From NCBI RefSeq assembly GCF_002259745.1, contig NZ_MWWW01000005.1, forward strand, positions 60 to 64,059: a stretch of DNA of 64,000 nt, written 5' to 3'. The notes under the pieces are model-generated. The model did no database searches, was not told where the DNA came from, and saw nothing but the letters and a program-made list of their open reading frames with translations. The position numbers and the translations under genes are program-made. The stretch is from Bifidobacterium myosotis (lineage in GTDB: Bacteria > Actinomycetota > Actinomycetes > Actinomycetales > Bifidobacteriaceae). Positions 8,631-18,630 of the stretch are shown piece after piece. The number at the start of each line of letters is the position of its first letter. The first letter of the stretch is position 1.

Positions 8631-10496
8631 TCAGGCGAGGCCGGAAAGCTTGTTAATCAGATCCGGGTCTCTGGTGGCGCCCTTGTCGGCGGAACGGGCG
8701 AAGGCGGCATAGGCCTTGAGGGCCTGCGAGACCTTGCGGTCGCGGTGCGCCACGTAGCCGTCGCCGGCCTCGAGCTCGCGACGGCGCTCGGCCAGCTGCT
8801 CGTCGGTCAGTTCGACGTTCACGGAACGGGCCTCGATGTCGATGTCGATGATGTCGCCGTTCTTGATGAGCGCCACCGGGCCCTTGTTCGCGGCCTCGGG
8901 GGCCATGTGGCCGATGGCCAGACCGGACGAGCCACCGGAGTAGCGACCGTCGGTGAGCATGGCCACCTGCTTGCCGATGCCCTTGCCCTTGACGAAGGAG
9001 GTCGGGTACAGCATCTCCTGCATGCCCGGGCCGCCCTTCGGGCCTTCGTAACGGATCACCAGAGCCATGCCGGGCTTCAGCGTGTCGTCGAGGATGACCT
9101 TGATGGCCTCCTCCTGGGACTCGACCACCAGGGCCGGTCCACGGAACTTCCAGATCTCCTGCGGCACGCCGGCGGTCTTCACCACGCAACCGTCGGGGGC
9201 GAGGTTGCCGCGCAGCACGGCGAGACCGCCCTCGTGGATCTCCGGGTGGTCGATGTCGTGGATGGCACCGTTCACGCGGTCGGTGTCGAGCGAGTCGAAC
9301 AGGGTCTCATGGGTCCACGGTTCCGGGGAGATGATGTGGCCCGGCGCCGCGTGGTACATGGTCTTGGCCTCTTCGGTGCAGGTGTCGCGCATGATGTCCC
9401 AGTCGGCGAGCTTGTCCTCGAGCGTCGGGTAATCGATGGAATGGACGTTCCTGTGCAGCTTGCCGGCGCGATCGAGCTCACCGAGGATGCCGCAGATGCC
9501 GCCCGCGCGGTGCACGTCGGAGATCTCCCACTTGCCGGAAGGCGCGGCCTTGCAGATGCAGGGCACGGTGTGGGAGATGCGCTCGATGTCGTCCAGGGTG
9601 AAGTCCACGTCAGCGGACTGCGCCATGGCCAGAATGTGCAGCACGGTGTTCGTGGAACCGCCCATGGCCACGTCCATGGTCATGGCGTTCTCGAACGCCT
9701 CCTTGGTGGCGATGGAGCGCGGCAGCACGGAATCGTCGTCGTCCTTGTAGTACTGGTTGGCGATCTTGACGACCTGGCGCGCGGCCTTGCGGAACAGCTC
9801 CTTGCGGAAACCGTGGGAGGCGAGGATCGTGCCGTTGCCCGGCAGGGCCAGACCGATGGCCTCGGTCAGGCAGTTCATCGAGTTGGCGGTGAACATGCCG
9901 GCGCAGGAACCGCAGGTCGGGCACACGGTCTTCTCGTAGTTGAGCAGGTCCTCCTCGGAGACGCTATCGTCGGCGGAGGCGTACATCACGGAGATGAGGT
10001 CGGTGTTCTTCTTGACGGTGCCGTCGGCGAGCACCGTGGTGCCGGCCTCCATCGGGCCGCCGGAAACGAACACGGTCGGGATGTTGAGACGCAGGGCGGC
10101 CATGAGCATGCCCGGAACCACCTTGTCGCAGTTCGGGATGCAAATCAGGGCATCGGCGCAGTGCGCATTGCACTGGTATTCCACGGTATCGGCGATGATA
10201 TCGCGGGAAGGCAGGGAGTAGAGCATGCCGGTGTGGCCCATGGCGATGCCGTCGTCCACGGCCATCGTGTTGAACTCGCGGGGGATGCCGCCAGCCTCCT
10301 TGATGGCTTCGGAAACGATGCGGCCCACCTTGTTGAGGTGGACGTGGCCGGGGAGGAACTCGTCGAAGGAGTTGGCGATGGCGATGATGGGCTTCTTGCC
10401 CATATCGTCGCCGCTGACGCCAGCGGCGCGGTAGAGGGCACGCGCGCCTGCGAAGACGCGGCCGGACATGAGTTTTGCAGATCGCATTTCAGTCAT
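8631..10496 (-). CDS. ilvD: Dihydroxy-acid dehydratase
   Basis: A 621-residue iron-sulfur dehydratase converting dihydroxy-acids to 2-keto acids in valine, leucine and isoleucine synthesis. Cluster cysteines lie in [17 protein letters not shown] and [11 protein letters not shown]; the C-terminal [14 protein letters not shown] segment and final domain are typical. The start is the ATG at 10496 ([13 protein letters not shown]), matching the family N-terminus; the frame extends another 114 codons upstream through the intergenic space and is not credible. The Shine-Dalgarno (AAGGG) is weak and distant. The gene stands alone, ending at the shared hairpin with fur. Confidence 0.95.
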   Translation of the reverse strand: MTEMRSAKLMSGRVFAGARALYRAAGVSGDDMGKKPIIAIANSFDEFLPGHVHLNKVGRIVSEAIKEAGGIPREFNTMAVDDGIAMGHTGMLYSLPSRDIIADTVEYQCNAHCADALICIPNCDKVVPGMLMAALRLNIPTVFVSGGPMEAGTTVLADGTVKKNTDLISVMYASADDSVSEEDLLNYEKTVCPTCGSCAGMFTANSMNCLTEAIGLALPGNGTILASHGFRKELFRKAARQVVKIANQYYKDDDDSVLPRSIATKEAFENAMTMDVAMGGSTNTVLHILAMAQSADVDFTLDDIERISHTVPCICKAAPSGKWEISDVHRAGGICGILGELDRAGKLHRNVHSIDYPTLEDKLADWDIMRDTCTEEAKTMYHAAPGHIISPEPWTHETLFDSLDTDRVNGAIHDIDHPEIHEGGLAVLRGNLAPDGCVVKTAGVPQEIWKFRGPALVVESQEEAIKVILDDTLKPGMALVIRYEGPKGGPGMQEMLYPTSFVKGKGIGKQVAMLTDGRYSGGSSGLAIGHMAPEAANKGPVALIKNGDIIDIDIEARSVNVELTDEQLAERRRELEAGDGYVAHRDRKVSQALKAYAAFARSADKGATRDPDLINKLSGLA

Positions 10497-10731
10497 GGTT
10501 CCATTCAAGCCCTTGCGCGGGACACGGGTTTTGTCAAGAGTCACATTATGGAATTTTCGAAAACGTAACGTTGGCGAGGTCGGCGCTTGGCACGATAATT
10601 CGCCGAATCCGCCGGGCTTCCGACCGACCGCCGCATCCGGCGGCCTCTGCCCGGCATCCCCACGGTGTCCCCACGGACGGCTACACTTGCTTCGGTTGAG
10701 ATAGATTTTTCCAAGTCTGGAGATAAGCATC

Positions 10732-11016
10732 ATGGCTTTTGGCACCGACCCGCATCCCACTGGTCTTGCGAACCCGCCGATCGACGACCTCATGCAGCAC
10801 GCCGATTCCAAGTACGCGCTGGCCATTTTCGCGGCCAAGCGCGCCCGTCAGATCAACTCCTACTTCACCCAGCTCAATGAGGGCCTGCTGCAGAACGTCG
10901 GCCCGCTGGTCGAATACCAGAACAACGAGAAGCCGCTGTCCATCGCCTTCCGCGAGATCGACGAGGGTCTGCTTGAGGAGACCCTGGGCGAGGACGACAC
11001 CAACGAGGGCAACTGA
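10732..11016 (+). CDS. rpoZ: RNA polymerase omega subunit
   Basis: A 94-residue omega subunit, which helps assemble beta-prime into RNA polymerase. The omega fold is seen in [27 protein letters not shown], and the actinobacterial tail [12 protein letters not shown] follows. GGAGATAAG is a good ribosome site just upstream. It sits before metK, a common actinobacterial neighbour, but a hairpin between them suggests separate transcripts or attenuation. Confidence 0.95.
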   Translation: MAFGTDPHPTGLANPPIDDLMQHADSKYALAIFAAKRARQINSYFTQLNEGLLQNVGPLVEYQNNEKPLSIAFREIDEGLLEETLGEDDTNEGN

Positions 11017-11142
11017 TCTGATCTGACTTCGCTCTGCATTCGCCCCGCTCCCGAGATGTTCGCCACGGACCGAATTCAGACAACACACTTGCCTGAGCCG
11101 CGTCCAACGGCTATAAATCGACTTCAGGAGCGAACACGCTAT

Positions 11143-11182
11143 AAGGGCTCGCGCCACCGCGCTGGTTGGCACGAGCCCTTTC
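11143..11182 (+). terminator. Terminator after rpoZ
   Basis: A 9-bp outer stem AAGGGCTCG / CGAGCCCTT encloses an inner GCCA/TGGC stem and is followed by TTTCGTAT. It lies about 125 bases beyond the rpoZ stop and 110 bases before metK. No SAM riboswitch fold was recognised in the remaining metK leader. Confidence 0.75.
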
Positions 11183-11293
11183 GTATGTCCTCTCCACAGT
11201 GACAGGCACATATCTGATAACTCAATATCGCCGACACCGTATCATTGTGCTTCGCGTCCGACGCGGGGCGATAAGTCCTACGAAAGGGATGAT

Positions 11294-12517
11294 ATGACAG
11301 AAGAAAAGCGGCTTATCTCCGCCGAATCCGTGACCGAAGGCCACCCCGACAAGGTCTGCGACCAAATCTCCGACGCCATTCTCGACGATCTGCTGGCCCA
11401 GGACCCCACCAGCCATGTGGCCGTGGAGACCTCGGCGGCCACCGGCGTGTTCCTGGTCTTCGGCGAGGTCACGTCCGAAGGCTACTGCGACGTGCAGGCC
11501 AAGGTGCGTGAGACCCTGCGCAACATCGGCTATACCTCTTCCGAAGTCGGCCTTGACGCCGACTCCTGCGGCGTGATCGTGGCCATCACCGGCCAGAGCG
11601 CCGAAATCAACCAGGGCGTCAGCCGTCTGAACGCCGCCGAGGAATCGGCCGCGAGCCGCGAACAGCGCTACGAGGCGCAGGGCGCCGGCGATCAGGGCGT
11701 GATGTTCGGCTACGCCACCGACGAAACCCCGGTGCTTATGCCGCTGCCCATCTATCTGGCGCATCGTCTCGCCTACCGCCTCACCCAAGTGCGCAAGTCC
11801 GGCGAGGTGCCGCACCTGCGCCCGGACGGCAAGACCCAGGTGACCATCGAGTACGACGACAACGACAAGCCCGTACGCCTCGACACCGTGCTGATCTCGA
11901 CCCAGCACGATCCCGAGGCCAGCCATGCGTGGCTCGAGGCGCAGCTCAAGGACCACGTCATCGACCCGGTGCTCAAGGACGTGCTGGGCGACAAAGTGCC
12001 GTACGAGGGGTACCGCCAGCTGGTGAACCCGACCGGTTCCTTCGTGCTGGGTGGCCCGGCCGCCGACGCCGGTCTGACCGGCCGCAAGATCATCGTGGAC
12101 ACCTACGGCGGCGCGGCCCATCACGGCGGTGGCGCGTTCTCCGGCAAGGACCCGTCGAAGGTCGACCGTTCCGCAGCCTACGCCACGCGCTGGGTCGCCA
12201 AGAACATCGTGGCCGCCGGACTTGCCCACAAGGCCGAGGTCCAGGTAGCCTACGCGATCGGCGTGGCCGACCCGGTCTCCATCAACGTGGAGACGTTCGG
12301 CACGGAGCGTGACGGCGTGACGCGCGGCCAGATCGCCGCTGCGGTGCGCAAGGTGTTCGATCTGCGCCCGGCCGCCATCATCGACGAACTCGACCTCAAA
12401 CGCCCGATCTACCTGAAGACCGCCGCCTACGGCCACTTCGGCCGCACCGACGTGGAGTTCCCGTGGGAGCGCACGAACCGTGTGGGCGAGCTCAAGGCCG
12501 CTATCGCCGAGCAGTGA
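11294..12517 (+). CDS. metK: S-adenosylmethionine synthetase
   Basis: A 407-residue enzyme making S-adenosylmethionine from methionine and ATP. Family signatures [31 protein letters not shown] and [19 protein letters not shown] are intact, giving the methionine, ATP and metal sites. Length fits the bacterial enzyme. GAAAGGGA lies seven bases before the ATG. The product is the general methyl donor; the methionine-related genes metB and cysK are about 8 kb downstream but unlinked. Confidence 0.97.
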   Translation: MTEEKRLISAESVTEGHPDKVCDQISDAILDDLLAQDPTSHVAVETSAATGVFLVFGEVTSEGYCDVQAKVRETLRNIGYTSSEVGLDADSCGVIVAITGQSAEINQGVSRLNAAEESAASREQRYEAQGAGDQGVMFGYATDETPVLMPLPIYLAHRLAYRLTQVRKSGEVPHLRPDGKTQVTIEYDDNDKPVRLDTVLISTQHDPEASHAWLEAQLKDHVIDPVLKDVLGDKVPYEGYRQLVNPTGSFVLGGPAADAGLTGRKIIVDTYGGAAHHGGGAFSGKDPSKVDRSAAYATRWVAKNIVAAGLAHKAEVQVAYAIGVADPVSINVETFGTERDGVTRGQIAAAVRKVFDLRPAAIIDELDLKRPIYLKTAAYGHFGRTDVEFPWERTNRVGELKAAIAEQ

Positions 12518-12575
12518 GCATGGACGCCGACCGATACGGGTTATCGGCGGCGGCACCCATGCCGATTGATTGCTG

Positions 12576-12617
12576 ATGATGGGGTCGTCTGTCTTCTTGG
12601 ACAGGCGACCCCATCAT
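12576..12617. terminator. Bidirectional terminator between metK and the ABC permease
   Basis: An 18-bp stem (12576-12593 with 12600-12617, one G-T pair) and a 6-base loop lies between two convergent genes, 12 bases from the permease stop. Confidence 0.85.
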
Positions 12618-12628
12618 TGTCGCAAGCA

Positions 12629-14128
12629 TCACTCGCTGTTCTTGATGGCGTCCAGCGCGGGAATCTTCACCGCCTTGTTGGCGGGTCCGAAGCCGAAGAT
12701 AACGCCGATCAGCGTCGAGAAGAGGATGGCGAAGAGGAACAGCCACCACGGGATCACCGAATAGCGGGTCACGTCCTCGCCGCCCGCCAGCGCCTGCCAG
12801 AAGCGTTCCCCGAACGAGAGGGATGCGGCGTCGCCCGAACTGCCCATGTACATCGATGAAAGATACGTCATGCCGACGAGATTGATGGCCAGCGATATCA
12901 GACCGCTCAATATGCATCCCACCAGTCCGCCGAAGAAGCCGATCGCCCCGGCCTCGGTGAGGAACATCACGCGGATGTCGCGCACATAGCAGCCGAGCGC
13001 CTTCATGATGCCGATCTCGCGCGTGCGTTCGGTCACGGACATGACCATCGTGTTGGCGATGCCGATGGCCGCCACCAGCAGGGACACCGCGCCGATGCCG
13101 CCGAGGATGAGCTGGATGGCCCTCGACTGCTCCTCCAGCGACTTGCGCATGTCCTCGTAGGACGAGGTGTCGAAGCCCATCGCCTTGATCTGCGATTCCA
13201 CCTCGGGCACGGACGAGAGATCCGAGGCCTTGACGAACACCTGATCGTAGGTGGTCGAGGTCTTCTTGGCCGTGGACGGGTCCACTTTGGCGATCAGCGC
13301 CTTCAGGTCCTTCAGGTCCATGACCAATCCGCTGGAGGTGGAGTATCCCTTGCTCTGGTCCGCCTTGGTAATGCCGGAGACGGTGAGGTCCACGGTGACG
13401 GTCTCCGACTGGGAGCCCGTGCCGCTCCCGGAACCGCCGCCCATCATCTGCATGCTGTAGGAGCTGCCCTGGTAATCGGTGCCGGTGACCAGCGTGAGCT
13501 GGGTCTTCATCGGATCGAAATACGGGTCCTGATCCTCGGGCTCCTCGCACTGGCCAGTGGCCTCGTTATACGTGCAGGAATACGAGCCGTCGCCGCGGTT
13601 GGCGTACCGCATCTCGCCGCCGCGCAGGGTGTCCATGAAGTCGTACGCCAGCCACTCGCCGGCCAAGACCTGACCATCGCGGACCGGCATGGAGCCGTCC
13701 TTGATCTTGTAGCCCATCTGGTCGAACTGCGTCATGTCGATGCCCATGACCTGCACGAAGTCGGCCACGTACCGTCCGCCCGAACCAGCCTTGAGCGTGG
13801 CGTTGTACGGCAGGTTCATCACCGGCGTCACACCGGAGACGTTGCCCAGCGAACGGAAGCTCTCGAGGGCCTTGTCGTCCAGCTTGACCTCGGTGGTGCC
13901 GGCACCGGTGTTCGTCCTGCCGCCGCCGGAGGTGTAGACGGTGACGATGGAGAGATCGCCCATCTGCTTGAGCATCTTCTCGTTCTGCTCGTTGATGCCC
14001 TGACCGAGGGAGATCATGAGCACGATGGAGCAGCAGCCGACGATCACGCCGAGCACGGTCAGAATCGTGCGTGATTTGCGTCTCCATAGGTTCTGGCGGC
14101 AGAGCCGCAGGATATCGCCGAATCGCAT
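12629..14128 (-). CDS. MacB/FtsX-type ABC transporter permease
   Basis: A 499-residue membrane protein. One transmembrane helix near the N-terminus (ILTVLGVIVGCCSIVLMISLG, residues about 23-43) is followed by a large extracellular domain (about 45-350) and three C-terminal helices starting at GGIGAVSLLVAAIGIANTM. This is the MacB_PCD plus FtsX architecture. The motif SVTERTREIGIMKALG after the second helix is diagnostic. It is the last gene of a three-gene operon with a secreted CARDB-like protein and a MacB-type ATPase. Such systems export peptides, lipoproteins or toxins, or transmit mechanical signals; the substrate is unknown. Confidence 0.88.
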   Translation of the reverse strand: MRFGDILRLCRQNLWRRKSRTILTVLGVIVGCCSIVLMISLGQGINEQNEKMLKQMGDLSIVTVYTSGGGRTNTGAGTTEVKLDDKALESFRSLGNVSGVTPVMNLPYNATLKAGSGGRYVADFVQVMGIDMTQFDQMGYKIKDGSMPVRDGQVLAGEWLAYDFMDTLRGGEMRYANRGDGSYSCTYNEATGQCEEPEDQDPYFDPMKTQLTLVTGTDYQGSSYSMQMMGGGSGSGTGSQSETVTVDLTVSGITKADQSKGYSTSSGLVMDLKDLKALIAKVDPSTAKKTSTTYDQVFVKASDLSSVPEVESQIKAMGFDTSSYEDMRKSLEEQSRAIQLILGGIGAVSLLVAAIGIANTMVMSVTERTREIGIMKALGCYVRDIRVMFLTEAGAIGFFGGLVGCILSGLISLAINLVGMTYLSSMYMGSSGDAASLSFGERFWQALAGGEDVTRYSVIPWWLFLFAILFSTLIGVIFGFGPANKAVKIPALDAIKNSE

Positions 14129-14143
14129 GGCATGGCCTTTCCG

Positions 14144-15421
14144 TCAGGCCTTATGCGAGGCGGCTGCGCGGAACCCTCCGGCCCGTTTGCCGCCGTCGGC
14201 GCCCGGCGCGGCGGCTTCGGTCCTGCCGGAGACGGCGGCACCTCCGCCCAGCGCCGCCTTGCCGGAGTCGATGATCTCGGTGGCGGTGGCGTCCGCAGTC
14301 CCCGTGCCGGCGCCCGCGCCGGTGCCACCGGCAACACCGGATGCGGCATCGCCAGCCATGGAACCGGAGGCACCGGACGCGCCGGAGTTCCCAGACCAGT
14401 CATCCCATTCCTCATCGATATCGTCCTTGGCCTTCTTGCTGCGACGGCGGCGGACCAGCACCACGATCGCCACGATCACACCGGCCGCGACCACCGCCGC
14501 CACGACCCAGACCCACCACGGCAGGCCCTGATCGACGGTCTGATTGATCGCGGGGTCCATCGTGGGGTCGGTCACCGGCATCTGCTCGCTCACAGCGAGC
14601 TTGACCGGGAATTCCTTGGTCTTGGTCTGCCCGTCCGAGTCCTCATAGGTGATCTTGAGCTTGGCGTCGAGCTCGCCCGAGGACTGCGGCGTGAAGGCGT
14701 AGCCGATCGAGCCGGTGGCGCCGGAGGCCACATTGCCCACGTACTGGGTCTTCATCGTGGCGTCGAAGCCCTCACCCTCCATCGTGGCCTCGACATTGGA
14801 GATGTCGCCCTTGCCCTTGTTCACGTATTCCATCGTGACCGTGGTCTCCTCGCCTGCGAAGGCCTGATCCGGCAGTGCCGGTTCGCCGATTTCGAAGCGG
14901 TCGGGCTGGCTGACCGGCACGGAGATCTTGATGTCGGACTGGTTCGAGGAGCGTGAGCCGGAGTCCACATACTCGTATCGGAAGCTCACGGTGATGGGCT
15001 GTGCGCCGCTTTTGGCCGAGGAGACGGCCTGCATGGGCAGACTTTGGGTCAACGAGTATCCGGCCCACAGCGCATCCACGTAGAAGGTGTTGGTGCCGCC
15101 GGCGATGGCGAAGCTCTCGCCGCCATCGACCGTGACCACCATGTTCGAGACGGCGACCTGCCCCATGTTCTGGAAGGTGAAGGCCAAGTCGAATTTGGAG
15201 CCGGCGGCCACCGAATCGCCGCCGTACGTGAAGTTGGTGACGATGATGTTCGGCACGGGGCCGGCCACCGGCGCGGCACCGCCGCCGTCCGAGGTCTGTG
15301 CGGAGGCATTGCCATCCTCGGCGTATGCCGGATGCGGCAGGGAGACGACGGCAAACGCCAGCGCGAGGATGGCGAGCAATGCCGTGATGACGGCGAACAT
15401 GCGATTGGTGAGGTGCTTCAT
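14144..15421 (-). CDS. Secreted, membrane-anchored CARDB-like protein of the ABC operon
   Basis: A 425-residue surface protein. It has a signal peptide (TNRMFAVITALLAILALAFA...AYAED), two repeated beta-sandwich segments rich in CARDB-like features (NFTYGGDSVAAGSKFDLAFTF at about 62 and a second set from about 180), a single C-terminal membrane helix (WWVWVVAAVVAAGVIVAIVVL, about 305-325) followed by a basic RRRRSKKAK stop-transfer and a roughly 90-residue Gly/Ala-rich cytoplasmic tail. The start codon overlaps the stop of the upstream ATPase gene. Its place between ATPase and permease suggests an accessory or substrate-contacting subunit; the family is common in Gram-positives but poorly characterised. 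Confidence 0.75.
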   Translation of the reverse strand: MKHLTNRMFAVITALLAILALAFAVVSLPHPAYAEDGNASAQTSDGGGAAPVAGPVPNIIVTNFTYGGDSVAAGSKFDLAFTFQNMGQVAVSNMVVTVDGGESFAIAGGTNTFYVDALWAGYSLTQSLPMQAVSSAKSGAQPITVSFRYEYVDSGSRSSNQSDIKISVPVSQPDRFEIGEPALPDQAFAGEETTVTMEYVNKGKGDISNVEATMEGEGFDATMKTQYVGNVASGATGSIGYAFTPQSSGELDAKLKITYEDSDGQTKTKEFPVKLAVSEQMPVTDPTMDPAINQTVDQGLPWWVWVVAAVVAAGVIVAIVVLVRRRRSKKAKDDIDEEWDDWSGNSGASGASGSMAGDAASGVAGGTGAGAGTGTADATATEIIDSGKAALGGGAAVSGRTEAAAPGADGGKRAGGFRAAASHKA

Positions 15422-16248
15422 CGGTCGACTCCTTGGACTGCGGCGTTGAAACGGTGGGAATGGTCGGAATAATCGGAATGGGCGGTGTTGGAGCGGTCAT
15501 CGATGATCCGCCCATCGAACAACGTGACGATGCGGTCGGCGTACGAGGCCATCTGCGGGTCGTGCGTGACCAGCACGATGGTCTGGTTGAAATCTCGTGC
15601 GAACGAGCAGATCATGTCCATGACCTCGGCCTTGGTCTTGGAATCGAGGTTGCCGGTGGGCTCGTCGGCGAACACCACTTCCGGCTTGGTCACGAATGCA
15701 CGCGCGATGCCGACGCGCTGTTGCTGTCCACCGGACATCTGACGCGGATAGTGGCTCAGGCGATGGCCCAATCCCACGCGCTTGAGCACGCCGCGGGCCG
15801 CCCGCTCCCGCTGTTCCCTAGGCACGCCGCGGAACATGAGCGGCATCGCCACGTTCTCGACGGCGGTGAGGTTCGGCAGCAGGTTGTACGACTGGAACAC
15901 GAATCCGAGATGCTTCTGGCGGAATGCGGCGAGCTCGCGCTCGTCGAGACGGCTGACCGGCACTCCCCCGATGCGTACGCCACCACGGGTCGGCTTCTCC
16001 ATGCCGGCCAGCTGGTTGAGCAGCGTGGATTTGCCGGAGCCGGATTCGCCGAAGATGCAGCAGATCTGCCCCTGCGGAATCGCAAGGTTCACGCGGTCCA
16101 GCGCCACCACCGTCTCGTCCTCGACGGGGTATTCCTTGCGCAGGTTCCTCACTTCGATGATGGGACGGCCGGCGGAACCGCCGATGTGGCCGCCAACGGG
16201 CGGATCGCCGGATATGCCGGCGGGACTGTCTGATCGAGGCACGGGCAC
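15418..16248 (-). CDS. MacB/LolD-type ABC transporter ATPase
   Basis: A 276-residue ABC ATPase with Walker A GESGSGKST, signature LSGGQQQR, Walker B VVFADEPTG and H-loop VLVTHD, in the LolD/MacB subfamily (the NLDSKTKAEVMD stretch is typical). It carries about 35 extra N-terminal residues rich in Gly and Pro. The likely start is a GTG at 16248 right after GAGAGAAG; a start nearer to IIEVRNLRKEY is also possible. It overlaps the next gene by four bases, so translation is coupled. Confidence 0.9.
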   Translation of the reverse strand: MPVPRSDSPAGISGDPPVGGHIGGSAGRPIIEVRNLRKEYPVEDETVVALDRVNLAIPQGQICCIFGESGSGKSTLLNQLAGMEKPTRGGVRIGGVPVSRLDERELAAFRQKHLGFVFQSYNLLPNLTAVENVAMPLMFRGVPREQRERAARGVLKRVGLGHRLSHYPRQMSGGQQQRVGIARAFVTKPEVVFADEPTGNLDSKTKAEVMDMICSFARDFNQTIVLVTHDPQMASYADRIVTLFDGRIIDDRSNTAHSDYSDHSHRFNAAVQGVDR

Positions 16249-16434
16249 CTTCTCTCTCGTTCGTCGCCATTGGCGAGCGCTGCGCGCGTGACCGCACCTC
16301 TCACGACCGTTGCATCGCGGTGACGCGAATCACACTTCTTCCAGTGAGTCTAGTGCGAACGTTCAGGTTGCGCACCCATTAGGGGTGTTCCCTGATGCCG
16401 GTCGGGTGCCAATAGGGGTGGGCGAGTCGCCGGT

Positions 16435-18393
16435 TCACCCGGCATCGAACGCGGCGACCGCCTCCATGAACCGCTTGCCGTACAGGTCGAGCTTGTGCTG
16501 GCCCACACCGTTGACGGCGAGGAACTGGGCGTCGGTGACCGGCTTGATACGGGCCATGTCGCGCAGGGTCTTGTCCGAGAAGACGATGTACGGCGGCTTG
16601 CCGATCTCCTGCGCGATGGTGCGGCGCAGTTCGCGCAGCTTCTGGAACAGCGCCTCGTCCTCGTCGTCCGGGATGTAGGAGCCCAGCGCCCGACCGTCGC
16701 CGTCGGATACCGCGCCGGCGAATCCGGCGTTCCCGGTGCCATTGCCAGCCCCGTTGCCGCCGCAACGCCCGGAGCCGCCCGTCCCGCCGGCCTTGCGCTC
16801 CACCCGCTTGATCTCATAGTGGAAGTCCGGCTGTGCCGTCTCGACGGCGCGACGACCGAACATGACGATCGGCAGACGCCCTTCGGCGATGGCCAGATAG
16901 CCGTCCGTGGCCATCTGGCTGAGCACGTCGCGGATACGCGCCTCGTTCACGTCCTTGAGCATACCGAAGGTGGGCATCTGTTCCGGATTGAGCCACGCGA
17001 GGTCCTGCGCCTTGGAGCCGCGCAGGATCTTCACGATCTTGCCCGACCCGACCCGCTGGTTCACGTCATGCACGCACCGGCTGATGGCCTGGGCCACGCG
17101 GGTCACGTCGATGGTCTCGAACGTGCTTTCGCAGTTCGAGCAGGCTCCGCAGGTGCTCTCGGCGGCCCCGGCCGTCCCGTTCGCCGCGCCCGCCGGCGTG
17201 AGCTCCTGCCCGAAATACCGCGTCATGTACCGGTGCAGGCATTCAGTGGTACGGCAGTATCCGACCATGCCGTCCAGCAGTCTGCGCTTGGACTGGCGCA
17301 CAATCTCCTGCTCCTCGGGCGTGAGCCGTTCGTTGTCGTAGTCGTTGTCCAGTAGACGACGCCGGGTGACGATATCCGATTCGTTCCACAGCAGCGTGCA
17401 TCGGCTGGGCTCGCCGTCGCGTCCGGCGCGTCCAGCCTCCTGGTAGTAGGCTTCGATGGATTCGGGCATGTTGTGGTGGATCACAAACCGCACATTGGAT
17501 TTGTCGATGCCCATGCCGAAGGCGTTCGTGGCGACGACCACCGGCATCCGATCGGTGATGAAGTCGCGCTGGGCCCGTTCGCGTACGTCGGGGGCCATGC
17601 CGCCGTGATAGGCCACGGCCGGATGCCCCATCTGGTTGAGCGTGGCCGCGAGCGCCTCCGTCTCCTTGCGGGTGGCGCAGTAGACGATGCCGGATTCGTC
17701 CGCGTGATCGGCCACGTAGCGGGCCACCCAGGCGGCCTTGTACTTGGTCTCCAGCTTGACCACGTCGAAGTACAGGTTCGGCCGGTCGAATCCGGTGACG
17801 GTGACGGAGGGATCGCGCAGTCCCAGCATCCCCACGATATCCCGGCGCACCCGTTCGGTGGCGGTCGCCGTGAACGCGCCCACCGGCGGACGGCTCGGCA
17901 GGGAGGCGATGAAGTCGCCGATGCCGAGATACGACGAACGGAAGTCCTGCCCCCACTGGGAGACGCAGTGCGCCTCGTCCACGGCCACAAGCGCGATCGG
18001 CGTGCGGGAGGCGAAGTCGCGGAACCGTCCCGTCTCCAAACGTTCCGGGGCGACGTACAGCAGTTTCACCTCACCCGCGGCGGCCTGGGCAAACACCATC
18101 GACTGCTCGTCCGGGGTCTGGGTGGTGTTGACGAACGCGGCCGGCAGCCCCAGATCGTTCAGCGCATCCACCTGATCGCGCATCAGGGAGATGAGCGGGG
18201 AGATGACGATCGTGACGCCCGGCAACAAGGCGGCGGGCACCTGATAGCACACGGATTTGCCGGCGCCGGTAGGCATGACGCCGAGTACGTCGCGCCCGGC
18301 GAGCAGCGATTCGACGATCCCCTGCTGCCCCGGCCGGAACGAATCGTAGCCGAAATACCGTTTGAGCGCCCCCAATGCATCCTGTGCTGTCAT
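16435..18393 (-). CDS. recQ: ATP-dependent DNA helicase RecQ
   Basis: A 652-residue 3'-5' DNA helicase used in recombination repair. It has Walker A TGAGKSVCYQVPA, the DEAH box AVDEAHCVSQWG, the aromatic loop region, motif VI GRAGRDG, an RQC zinc module (CRTTEC...CGACSNC) and a C-terminal HRDC domain (about 570-650, FLAVNGVGQHKLDLYG). A Gly/Asn-rich linker (GGSGRCGGNGAGNGTG) separates RQC from HRDC. The start at 18393 (MTAQDALGALKRYFG) fits the family; the longer frame to 18489 does not. No strong Shine-Dalgarno is seen. Confidence 0.94.
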   Translation of the reverse strand: MTAQDALGALKRYFGYDSFRPGQQGIVESLLAGRDVLGVMPTGAGKSVCYQVPAALLPGVTIVISPLISLMRDQVDALNDLGLPAAFVNTTQTPDEQSMVFAQAAAGEVKLLYVAPERLETGRFRDFASRTPIALVAVDEAHCVSQWGQDFRSSYLGIGDFIASLPSRPPVGAFTATATERVRRDIVGMLGLRDPSVTVTGFDRPNLYFDVVKLETKYKAAWVARYVADHADESGIVYCATRKETEALAATLNQMGHPAVAYHGGMAPDVRERAQRDFITDRMPVVVATNAFGMGIDKSNVRFVIHHNMPESIEAYYQEAGRAGRDGEPSRCTLLWNESDIVTRRRLLDNDYDNERLTPEEQEIVRQSKRRLLDGMVGYCRTTECLHRYMTRYFGQELTPAGAANGTAGAAESTCGACSNCESTFETIDVTRVAQAISRCVHDVNQRVGSGKIVKILRGSKAQDLAWLNPEQMPTFGMLKDVNEARIRDVLSQMATDGYLAIAEGRLPIVMFGRRAVETAQPDFHYEIKRVERKAGGTGGSGRCGGNGAGNGTGNAGFAGAVSDGDGRALGSYIPDDEDEALFQKLRELRRTIAQEIGKPPYIVFSDKTLRDMARIKPVTDAQFLAVNGVGQHKLDLYGKRFMEAVAAFDAG

Positions 18394-18630
18394 AGTTGAC
18401 CAGTGTAGCGACGCCGTCGGGCCGAGGGGATGCCGAGCGTCCCGGCCCGGAGGCCACCACGTCGCCCTGCGCCGCGTGAGGTTGGTCACAAACGGTTGCG
18501 CCGGCGGCGCAACGGGCGCAGTGGCGAGGAATGCGGTAGCCCGGCCGTATTACTATGCAGACAAGGGGAAAGGGAGTAGTGTATCTTTCCCGCAATATGA
18601 TGTGCAGAATGTGCAAAGAATAAGGTGGAT

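Noticed and set aside
11183..11293. SAM riboswitch upstream of metK
   Set aside because: No recognisable SAM aptamer stems; the region has only a terminator for rpoZ and a short leader.
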